Assembly: GCA_003454415.1 (NCBI GenBank)
Contig: DMKG01000177.1
Coordinates: forward strand, 1-5,744
Source: Alphaproteobacteria bacterium
GTDB lineage: Bacteria; Pseudomonadota; Alphaproteobacteria; UBA11222
Length of the DNA: 5,744 nt
Direction of reading: 5' to 3'
The notes under the pieces were generated by a model. That model ran no database searches. It worked only from the letters and a program-made list of their open reading frames with translations, and had not been told where the DNA came from. Both the position numbers and the translations under genes were made by a program. Positions 1-4,936 of the stretch are shown here, piece by piece. The number at the start of each line of letters is the position of its first letter. Position 1 is the first letter of the stretch.

Positions 1-648
1 CCGACCACTGCGCCTCCGCCGCCACCCCCAGTTGTGCCGCCCCCACCGCCGCCAACAACAACCATAGATGGGGTCATCGATACGGCCACTTCGGGTTTGC
101 TGCCCACCGGGGTGACGATGCCGGGGCTGCTTGCGCTAACCTGGTCCAATATCGAGGATCTGGACCTGCATCTGACCGGTCCCAATTCCGGATTGCCTGG
201 ACGCTTTCATGTGCAGTATTTCGAAGTGGGTAATTTTAATGCCGCGCCTTATTTCGCCCTGCTGGATAATGACAATTCCGCAGGCCCGGGCCTTTCGAGT
301 GGTGAACTGATTGGCGTTTCACAGTTCACGATTTCTTCCACGGATCCCAGTAATTACCGCGTTTCCGTGAAGAATTTCACGGATGAGAGCCTGACCACCA
401 GCACAAGGATTTCAGACCCCGCCAATGATGTGCGTCTGCGCCTGTTCGAAGGCGCGCAAATCACCCGCGGCGCGGCTGGCACGGCGATCGTGGGCGGCAC
501 GCTCAGAGCGGAAGTCAAGCCCGCGCCCGGTCTGACGGGTAATTCCTGGAAGGCGATGGAAATCACGCCGTCCGCCACAGGATCTCCTATCGGCTCGGTC
601 TCCACCTTCCCGGACGCGATCGATAATACTCCGTCGACAGACTTTTAA
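1..648 (+). CDS. C-terminal part of an exported/surface protein with proline-rich linker and DLDLHLTGP beta domain (5' truncated)
   Basis: The frame is open from the first base, so the true start lies upstream; 215 residues and the TAA stop (646-648) are visible. Residues 1-21 are a low-complexity Pro/Thr/Val linker with two runs of six prolines, typical of a spacer between an anchored or N-terminal domain and a C-terminal domain. Residues about 45-175 form a Ser/Thr/Asn-rich, probably all-beta domain opening with LTWSNIEDLDLHLTGP (46-61), followed by RFHVQYFEVGN (68-78) and an Asp/Asn-rich stretch (89-96). From memory, this TW..DLDxHLTGP...RFHV signature is common at the C-terminus of FecR-domain proteins and in YfaP/DUF2135-like domains. 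D53, D55 and H57 could bind a metal, which is inference. There are no cysteines and no membrane segment in the visible part. The N-terminal domain, and hence the function, cannot be seen. The GTG at 34 lies inside the proline linker and is not a credible start. Confidence 0.75.
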   Translation, partial: PTTAPPPPPPVVPPPPPPTTTIDGVIDTATSGLLPTGVTMPGLLALTWSNIEDLDLHLTGPNSGLPGRFHVQYFEVGNFNAAPYFALLDNDNSAGPGLSSGELIGVSQFTISSTDPSNYRVSVKNFTDESLTTSTRISDPANDVRLRLFEGAQITRGAAGTAIVGGTLRAEVKPAPGLTGNSWKAMEITPSATGSPIGSVSTFPDAIDNTPSTDF

Positions 649-667
649 CTGTCCTGACAGGCTTGAG

Positions 668-712
668 CATGGGGCATGACCTTCCGTCATGCCCTATGGG
701 CCAGCCTGGCCC
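668..712 (+). terminator. Two back-to-back hairpins behind the surface-protein gene, probable terminator
   Basis: The first stem pairs 668-680 with 686-698 (13 pairs including one G-T, core GGGCATGAC/GTCATGCCC, loop CTTCC). The second begins at the base where the first ends: GGGCCA (698-703) with TGGCCC (707-712), loop GCC. The downstream sequence TGCTTATT is only moderately T-rich, so this is not a textbook intrinsic terminator. Its position 20 nt after the stop codon supports transcript termination or 3'-end protection. In the other direction, behind the convergent yajQ, no T tract follows the stems. The remaining 713-829 stretch shows nothing I can support. Confidence 0.5.
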
Positions 713-829
713 TGCTTATTGTCTGAAGACGATGGGTCCGATGATGAGGGCGTGCGAGTTCCCCTTTTCCCAGTCCCAAAGTCTATAGGGCGGTGCGTCG
801 TTCACCAGTCACCGGGTTTGAAAAACTTC

Positions 830-1315
830 TCAATCCCGGAAATTCACGAATTGCAGCGGCAGGGTGCAGGACATCTCCTTGACGGCGGCGATGGCGGCTT
901 GCAGGTCGTCACGGGCCTTGCCGCTGACACGCACTTCATCGCCCTGTATGGAAGCCTGGATTTTCAGTTTGGCGTCTTTCAGATCCTTGACGATCTTTTT
1001 CGCCAGCTCCTTGTCGATGCCCTGGCGGATCACCACGGTCTGACGCAGGGACTGTCCTGCGGCTTTTTCCGGTTCTTTATAATCCAGCACGCCCGCCTCG
1101 ATCTTGCGGCGCGCCAGATGCCCCTGCAGCAATTCGTGCATCTGTTTCAGCTTCAGATCGTCATCGGCGTTCAGGGTCAGCTCCGCCTCCTTGCGGGTGA
1201 TGCTGCATTTCGCGTTCTTGAAATCATAGCGCTGGGTCATTTCCCGCGCCATGTTCTGCACCGCGTTCTCAACTTCCGCCAGGTCGGTCTTCGCAACGAT
1301 GTCAAATGAAGGCAT
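830..1315 (-). CDS. yajQ: YajQ-family nucleotide / cyclic-di-GMP-binding protein
   Basis: A complete 161-residue protein, against 163 in E. coli YajQ. Family hallmarks are visible: the N-terminus MPSFDIV, Y30-D31-F32-K33-N34, RQGID (97-101), KKIVKDLKDAKLKIQASIQG (106-125), DEVRVSGKARDDLQAA (126-141) and the C-terminal FVNFRD (156-161). The family folds as two ferredoxin-like domains. It binds nucleotides and tRNA in vitro, and the Xanthomonas member is reported as a c-di-GMP effector acting with a transcription factor. Which role applies here cannot be told from sequence. The protein is soluble and cytoplasmic, with no signal peptide. The start is fixed by the conserved MPSFDIV and a GGGAG Shine-Dalgarno at 1324-1328, 8 nt upstream. 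The gene is divergent from the aminotransferase and appears monocistronic. Confidence 0.97.
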   Translation of the reverse strand: MPSFDIVAKTDLAEVENAVQNMAREMTQRYDFKNAKCSITRKEAELTLNADDDLKLKQMHELLQGHLARRKIEAGVLDYKEPEKAAGQSLRQTVVIRQGIDKELAKKIVKDLKDAKLKIQASIQGDEVRVSGKARDDLQAAIAAVKEMSCTLPLQFVNFRD

Positions 1316-1343
1316 AACCCTATCTCCCGTTCATGTAGCGCAG

Positions 1344-1362
1344 TCATTATTCATTCATTATA
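1344..1362 (-). promoter_or_regulatory. Probable yajQ promoter in the yajQ/aminotransferase divergent region
   Basis: Read on the - strand, 1362-1357 is a perfect TATAAT -10 box, 41 nt upstream of the yajQ start, implying a 5' leader of about 35 nt. No good -35 box sits 16-18 nt further upstream, so activator dependence or a weak promoter is possible. The same AT-rich stretch carries a direct repeat TCATTAT at 1344-1350 and 1355-1361, 11 bp apart (one helical turn), overlapping and just downstream of the -10. It could be an operator. The + strand promoter of the aminotransferase must also lie in or near here (TATATA at 1359-1364 or TAATAT at 1369-1374), but I cannot choose between these. Confidence 0.4.
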
Positions 1363-1379
1363 TAGCAGTAATATTCAGC

Positions 1380-1384
1380 AGGAG
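1380..1384 (+). promoter_or_regulatory. Shine-Dalgarno AGGAG that decides the aminotransferase start
   Basis: AGGAG lies 10 nt before the ATG at 1395. The reading frame stays open upstream to 1251, but the extension would overlap yajQ antisense and has no family resemblance. Starting at 1395 gives a protein whose residue numbering matches the Chromobacterium omega-transaminase exactly (W60, Y153, K288, R416), which supports this start. Confidence 0.85.
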
Positions 1385-1394
1385 TTCTTTCGTC

Positions 1395-2771
1395 ATGCCC
1401 AGTAACACCGGCACCAAAGTCTGGCAGGCGGCGGATGCGCGCCATCATGTTCATCCCTTTACCGATGTTGCGGCGCTGGCGGCTAAAGGCGCGCGGGTGA
1501 TCGTGCGCGCCGAGGGCGTCTGGATCGAGGATTCCGAAGGACGCCGCATACTGGACGGCATGGCGGGGTTGTGGTGCGTCAATGTGGGCTATGGTAACCG
1601 GGAACTGGCGGATGCGGGTTATCAGGCGCTCAGGGAACTGCCTTATTACAACGCCTTTTTTCAGACGACCAACCCTTATGCCGCGGAATTGTCTGCAAAG
1701 CTTGCGGAGATTACCCCGCCGGGATTAGAGCGGGTGCTGTTCGCCAATTCCGGTTCGGAAGCCAATGACAGCATCATCAAGCTGACCCGTTATTACTGGA
1801 ATCTGCAGGGCAGACCACAGAAGAAGATCATGATTGGCCGTAATTACGGCTATCACGGCGTGACGCTTGGGGCGGCGTCGCTGTCCGGCCTCACCCATCT
1901 GCATCCGCAATTCGATTTGCCCCTGCCGGGTTTCGTACATGTGGAGGCGCCCTACTGGTATGGAGAAGGGGGGGATCTGTCACCCCAGGAATTCGGTCTG
2001 AAGGCGGCGCGGTCCCTTGAAGCGAAGATTCTGGAACTGGGGGCGGAAAATGTCGCCGCCTTTATCGGCGAACCTATACAGGGCGCAGGCGGGGTGATCA
2101 TTCCGCCAGAGAGTTACTGGCCGGAAATCGGGCGCATCTGCGCGGAACACGATGTCCTGCTGATCGCGGATGAAGTGATCTGCGGCTTTGGCCGCACGGG
2201 CCACTGGTTCGGCAGCAACGGCTTTGGTATCCGGCCGGATTTCATGACCCTGGCCAAGGGGCTTTCGTCGGGTTATATGCCCATTTCCGCAGTCATGCTG
2301 GGGCCGCGGGTGGGGGACGCCATCGCCAACGCCAATGAGGAGCTGGTGCATGGATTCACCTATTCGGGACATCCGGTGGCCTGCGCCGTGGCGCTGAAAA
2401 ACATCGAAGTTTTGCAGCGCGATAAACTGGTCGAACGGGCCGGGCGGGAAACAGGCCCCTATCTTCAGGCGGGCCTCGCCACCCTGTCCGATCATCCGCT
2501 GGTGGGCGAAGTGCGCGGAATGGGCATGATCGGCGCGGTGGAACTGGTGGCTGACAAGGCGGCGCGGCGGCATTTCGCGCCGGAACTGGGTGTGGGCACG
2601 ATCTGCCGGGATCATTGTTTCGCTCATGACCTGATCATGCGGGCGATCCGCGACATCATGGTGGTCAGCCCGCCTTTGACCATCACCAGGGCTGAAATCG
2701 ATGAATTGATCCGGCGCGCCAGAATCTGCCTGGATCTGACTGCGCGGGATCTTTCCATTCCCTTGAAATAG
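1395..2771 (+). CDS. Class III PLP-dependent omega-aminotransferase (SpuC / putrescine- or omega-amino acid:pyruvate type)
   Basis: 458 residues, full length for the family. It moves an amino group from an amine or omega-amino acid to a keto acid, usually pyruvate, using pyridoxal phosphate in the cytoplasm. Visible landmarks: DGMAGLWCVNVGYG (54-67), the cofactor-phosphate loop NSGSEAND (118-125), NYGYHGVT (150-157), GEPIQGAGGVIIPP (225-238), LIADEVICGFGRTG (256-269) with D259 for the pyridine nitrogen, TLAKGLSSGY (285-294) with K288 as Schiff-base lysine, and HGFTYSGHPV (319-328). F22, W60, F88, Y153, A231, I262 and R416 match, as I remember them, the substrate-pocket positions of Chromobacterium violaceum omega-transaminase. 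Overall sequence is also very close to my recollection of Pseudomonas SpuC (putrescine:pyruvate). R416 is the flipping arginine that accommodates dual substrates. Amine specificity cannot be decided: putrescine, beta-alanine and taurine are all possible. The gene stands alone, divergent from yajQ and convergent with panC. Confidence 0.93.
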   Translation: MPSNTGTKVWQAADARHHVHPFTDVAALAAKGARVIVRAEGVWIEDSEGRRILDGMAGLWCVNVGYGNRELADAGYQALRELPYYNAFFQTTNPYAAELSAKLAEITPPGLERVLFANSGSEANDSIIKLTRYYWNLQGRPQKKIMIGRNYGYHGVTLGAASLSGLTHLHPQFDLPLPGFVHVEAPYWYGEGGDLSPQEFGLKAARSLEAKILELGAENVAAFIGEPIQGAGGVIIPPESYWPEIGRICAEHDVLLIADEVICGFGRTGHWFGSNGFGIRPDFMTLAKGLSSGYMPISAVMLGPRVGDAIANANEELVHGFTYSGHPVACAVALKNIEVLQRDKLVERAGRETGPYLQAGLATLSDHPLVGEVRGMGMIGAVELVADKAARRHFAPELGVGTICRDHCFAHDLIMRAIRDIMVVSPPLTITRAEIDELIRRARICLDLTARDLSIPLK

Positions 2772-2818
2772 AAGGAAAAACAGGCGTATTCGGGCCTTTC
2801 AGGGATTCTGGCGGCCAT

Positions 2819-2833
2819 CATGAAAGATTCATG
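2819..2833. promoter_or_regulatory. Palindrome upstream of the small-RNA promoter, possible operator
   Basis: CATGAA-AGA-TTCATG is a perfect 6-bp inverted repeat with a 3-bp centre. It lies 19 bp upstream of the -35 hexamer of the promoter-like sequence at 2853-2880, about position -60 relative to the expected transcription start, a usual place for an activator. As RNA it would be a weak AT-rich hairpin 47 nt after the aminotransferase stop with no T tract, so it is a poor terminator. A protein-binding role is inference. Confidence 0.3.
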
Positions 2834-2852
2834 TCAACCGGCTGGACAGCTA

Positions 2853-2880
2853 TTGAAAAGAAGAAACTGCTACCTATTTT
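2853..2880 (+). promoter_or_regulatory. Sigma70-type promoter candidate for the intergenic RNA
   Basis: TTGAAA (2853-2858) and TATTTT (2875-2880) are separated by 16 bp, in a locally AT-rich stretch that contrasts with the GC-rich surroundings. A start 6-8 nt after the -10 would fall at about 2886-2888, just before the first stem-loop at 2891. The fit of promoter spacing to the structured region is the main support. The -10 is only a moderate match to consensus. Confidence 0.5.
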
Positions 2881-2886
2881 TTATCT

Positions 2887-3034
2887 ATGAGCGGTCCATA
2901 CATGACCGAACCCGCATTGCCCCCCCGCTAGCCGGTTCGGCCGGACCGCCAGGCATCGGTATACCCCTCCCGATGCCGTATGCGCCACGCGCATAGACGC
3001 CCAGTTGGCCCGCACCAGCTGGGCGTCACTTTTT
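2887..3034 (+). ncRNA. Candidate structured small RNA, four contiguous stem-loops ending in an intrinsic terminator
   Basis: Nearly every base from 2891 to 3027 falls in one of four stem-loops. SL1 is a nested stem: GCGGTCC (2891-2897) with GGACCGC (2943-2949), enclosing CCGAACC (2906-2912) with GGTTCGG (2934-2940), and a 21-nt loop holding seven Cs (2920-2926). SL2 is GGCATCGG (2952-2959) with CCGATGCC (2970-2977), loop TATACCCCTC. SL3 is TATGCGC (2979-2985) with GCGCATA (2989-2995), loop CAC. SL4 (2996-3027) is the terminator. Only 2 and 1 bases separate SL1/SL2 and SL2/SL3, and SL3 abuts SL4. A promoter-like element ends at 2880. The loops of SL1, SL2 and SL4 are C-rich, as in anti-Shine-Dalgarno small RNAs of alphaproteobacteria. 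I do not recognise it as 6S, SRP, tmRNA, RNase P or a riboswitch. Alternatives are the structured 3' UTR of the aminotransferase or a dispersed intergenic repeat. Direction is set by the T tract. An internal 14-codon ORF (2887-2931) lacks a ribosome binding site. Confidence 0.6.
2996..3034 (+). terminator. Intrinsic (Rho-independent) terminator
   Basis: GACGCCCAGTTGG (2996-3008) pairs with CCAGCTGGGCGTC (3015-3027): 13 pairs with a single G-T wobble, loop CCCGCA, followed by AC and five Ts (3030-3034). It terminates rightward transcription from the small-RNA candidate and/or the aminotransferase. In the panC direction the stem is followed by TATGCGCG, without a T tract, so it is a poor terminator for panC, although the hairpin may still slow opposing transcription. 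Confidence 0.85.
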
Positions 3035-3070
3035 GTCACAGCTTAGCGTATTTGACGCGGTTGCGCCCCT

Positions 3071-3931
3071 TCAAAAAGGGACAGGGATGTTGTCGATCAG
3101 ACGCGTCTTGCCGATCCGCGCCGCGGCGATGAGCCGGGCTGGCGCCTGCCGCAGATTGCCAATGGGTGATAAATCCTCGGCGTCACATAATTCAAGATAG
3201 TCGACGCTGTCGAAGCCTCCACGCAGCAGTTCCTCACGCCCCCAGGCGAGGTGCGCCGCGGACGCCGACCCATTCCTGAGCCTCGCCGCCACCGCCTGCA
3301 TCGTGCGTGGCAGCGTCAGGGCGTTCCGCCGCTCCGCCGGACTGAGATAGACATTGCGTGAGGAAAGCGCCAGCCCATCCGCCTCGCGCACCGTAGGGAC
3401 GCCGATGATTTCGCACGGAATATCCAGATCCCGCGCCATGCGGGTGATGGTTTTCAGTTGCTGATAATCCTTCTCGCCAAAAAAGGCGGCGTCGGGCAGA
3501 ACCTGCAACAGCAGCTTGGTGACCACCGTGGCGACCCCCTGAAAATGTCCGGGACGCATCGCGCCGCACAGGCCATCCGTAATCCCCGTGACCGTGACGG
3601 TCGTGCACGCGCCTTTGGGATACATGACCTCGACGCTGGGCAGATAGGCGAGGTCGGCGCTGACCCCGGCCAGCAGGGCAAGATCGGCCGCCTCGTTTCG
3701 GGGATAGGCGTCGAAATCCTCATTCGGGCCGAACTGGGTCGGATTGACGAAGATCGACACCACCACCCGGTCGCAGCGCTGACGTGCAGCCCTAACCAGG
3801 GAAAGATGCCCTTCATGCAACGCCCCCATAGTGGGCGCAAAACCGATGCGCTGGCCGGCAGCCCGCCATTCCCGCACCCTGGCGCGCAGATCGGCTATGG
3901 TGCGGACGGCCGCGAGGGAAGTTGCGCTCAT
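3071..3931 (-). CDS. panC: Pantothenate synthetase (pantoate--beta-alanine ligase)
   Basis: 286 residues, normal length. It joins (R)-pantoate and beta-alanine with ATP, through a pantoyl-adenylate, to give pantothenate, the last step before CoA synthesis; it is cytoplasmic and usually a dimer. Motifs in order: PTMGALHEGHLSLV (33-46) with the HIGH-like HEGH (39-42) of the nucleotidyltransferase fold, FVNPTQFGPNEDF (61-73) lining the pantoate/beta-alanine pocket, RPGHFQGVATVV (126-137), FGEKDYQQL (151-159), and VREADGLALSSRN (181-193) with the KMSKS-equivalent SSRN. The C-terminal domain (about 195-286) includes the usual DYLEL (244-248). All catalytic segments look intact. The start fits family length, with PTMG at about residue 33. 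An AGG lies 8 nt upstream and a GAAGGA abuts the ATG. It follows panB by 31 nt and is certainly in the same operon. No clear terminator follows on this strand. Confidence 0.98.
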   Translation of the reverse strand: MSATSLAAVRTIADLRARVREWRAAGQRIGFAPTMGALHEGHLSLVRAARQRCDRVVVSIFVNPTQFGPNEDFDAYPRNEAADLALLAGVSADLAYLPSVEVMYPKGACTTVTVTGITDGLCGAMRPGHFQGVATVVTKLLLQVLPDAAFFGEKDYQQLKTITRMARDLDIPCEIIGVPTVREADGLALSSRNVYLSPAERRNALTLPRTMQAVAARLRNGSASAAHLAWGREELLRGGFDSVDYLELCDAEDLSPIGNLRQAPARLIAAARIGKTRLIDNIPVPF

Positions 3932-3962
3932 TCCTTCAACCTGGAATTATTCTGTCAGTGAA

Positions 3963-4820
3963 CTATCCGGTGATCTGCTTGACGCGGGGTTTTGGCGGTT
4001 GCTGCTTCAGTTTGAAGACATTCTTCTGGGCGGGAAAAGTGCGGGCGCGTACGGAGGAAGCATAAGTCTGCACCGCGCGCTGGGTCTCCCCGCCGACATT
4101 TCCGAAAACCTCGACGAATTTGGGAACATTGTCGCCAAACACGCCGATCATATCTTCGCAAACCAGGATCTGGCCGTCGCAGGAGGCCGATGCGCCAATG
4201 CCGATGGTCGGAATGTCCAGTTGCGCAGTGATGATTTGCGCAAGATCCTCCATCATCCCTTCCAGAACGATGGAGAAGGCGCCGGCTTCGGCGACGGCCT
4301 TGCTGTCTTCCAGAATGGACTGGGCCTCCGCTTCCGAACGCCCGCGTGCGCGGTAGCCTCCAAGCATATTGACCATTTGCGGACGCAGGCCGATATGTCC
4401 CATAACCGGAATGCCGCGCTGGGTCAGAAAACGGATGGTTTCCGCCATCTCGCGGCCGCCTTCCAGCTTGACGCCGGAACATCCGGTTTCCTGCATCACC
4501 CGCGCGCAGTTGCGGAATGCGGCTTCAGGCGATTCCTGCACGGTGCCAAAAGGCATGTCGACGATGACGCAGGCGCGTTTTGAACCCCGCATGACGGCCT
4601 TGCCATGGGCGATCATCATGTCGAGAGTGACCCCAAGCGTGCTGTCCATGCCGTACAGCACCATGCCGAGGGAATCTCCCACCAGCATGAGATCGACAGA
4701 CTCATCCAGCACCTGCGCCATGGGCGTGGTATAGGCTGTCAGACATACGATTGGCGTCCCGCCCTTGCGGGCGCGGATTGCAGGCGCCGTCACGCGGCAG
4801 ACATTCGCGGCTTTACTCAT
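3963..4820 (-). CDS. panB: 3-methyl-2-oxobutanoate hydroxymethyltransferase (ketopantoate hydroxymethyltransferase)
   Basis: 285 residues from the chosen ATG, a little longer than E. coli PanB (264) through its C-terminal tail. It transfers a hydroxymethyl group from 5,10-methylene-tetrahydrofolate to alpha-ketoisovalerate, the first committed step of pantothenate synthesis; it is a cytoplasmic Mg-dependent TIM barrel. Visible motifs: [10 protein letters not shown] (26-35), [11 protein letters not shown] (47-57) with the metal-binding D49, DMPFG (88-92), GVKLEGG (116-122), [10 protein letters not shown] (139-148), VLEGM (185-189) with the likely catalytic E187, and [18 protein letters not shown] (203-220). 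The GASAS variant instead of GAG is, as I recall, common in alphaproteobacteria. The tail after about 265 is basic and Pro/Gln-rich ([12 protein letters not shown]) and probably disordered. The start at 4820 has a GGGAG ribosome site at 4828-4832, 7 nt away. A TTG 57 nt upstream is less likely. It is the first gene of the panBC pair. Confidence 0.98.
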   Translation of the reverse strand: MSKAANVCRVTAPAIRARKGGTPIVCLTAYTTPMAQVLDESVDLMLVGDSLGMVLYGMDSTLGVTLDMMIAHGKAVMRGSKRACVIVDMPFGTVQESPEAAFRNCARVMQETGCSGVKLEGGREMAETIRFLTQRGIPVMGHIGLRPQMVNMLGGYRARGRSEAEAQSILEDSKAVAEAGAFSIVLEGMMEDLAQIITAQLDIPTIGIGASASCDGQILVCEDMIGVFGDNVPKFVEVFGNVGGETQRAVQTYASSVRARTFPAQKNVFKLKQQPPKPRVKQITG

Positions 4821-4936
4821 GAGAAGTCTCCCTGAACCCGCCGGTTCTCCGCCGGCCTGAAGTTTAACGGCGGGCAATATAGTATTTTTCCGCCATAAAG
4901 GCGATTCAAATCTGGTTTAGAAAATCAGTTTCAAAA
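4821..4936 (-). promoter_or_regulatory. panB leader and possible panBC promoter
   Basis: This gap separates the Tam41-like gene from panB, both on the - strand. Reading leftward, TTGAAT (4909-4904) and TACTAT (4884-4879) could be -35 and -10, but the 19-bp spacer is long; TATATT (4881-4876) is another -10 option. CGCC-TTTAT-GGCG (4903-4891) is a short hairpin within the spacer, followed by As rather than Ts, so it is not a terminator for the upstream gene. A small GCCGG/CCGGC stem (4856-4840) lies just before the GGGAG ribosome site at 4828-4832. Either an internal panBC promoter exists or the three genes are co-transcribed. The sequence does not decide. Confidence 0.3.

Noticed and set aside
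649..660. CTGTC-CT-GACAG palindrome directly after the first gene's stop
   Set aside because: The stem is short and the loop too tight. It is easily a chance occurrence and has no T tract.
689..1309. Long + strand open frame of 206 codons opposite yajQ
   Set aside because: It is the antisense shadow of the well-supported yajQ and does not resemble any family.
1251..1394. Upstream extension of the aminotransferase frame
   Set aside because: It overlaps the 5' end of yajQ. The AGGAG at 1380-1384 and family length both favour the ATG at 1395.
1980..2627. 215-codon - strand open frame opposite the aminotransferase
   Set aside because: The composition is rich in His/Arg/Gln, as in GC-rich antisense frames, and the + strand gene is certain.
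2887..2931. Small 14-codon ORF (MSGPYMTEPALPPR) inside the RNA candidate, possible leader peptide
   Set aside because: No ribosome binding site precedes either ATG, the ORF overlaps stem-loop 1, and no regulated gene follows downstream on that strand.
2931..2944. GGTTCGG resembling the T-arm of a tRNA
   Set aside because: No acceptor, D-arm or anticodon arm can be built around it, and the bases pair better as part of stem-loop 1.
3831..4583. 250-codon + strand frame opposite panC/panB
   Set aside because: It is a shadow across two conserved genes, with no ribosome site and no recognisable domain.
4821..4877. Longer PanB starting at the TTG at 4877
   Set aside because: The extra 19 residues are not family-like. 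ATG at 4820 has a well-placed GGGAG and starts with a usual PanB N-terminus.
4891..4903. CGCC/GGCG hairpin as terminator of the Tam41-like gene
   Set aside because: The stem is only 4 bp and is followed by As on the relevant strand, so it does not fit an intrinsic terminator.
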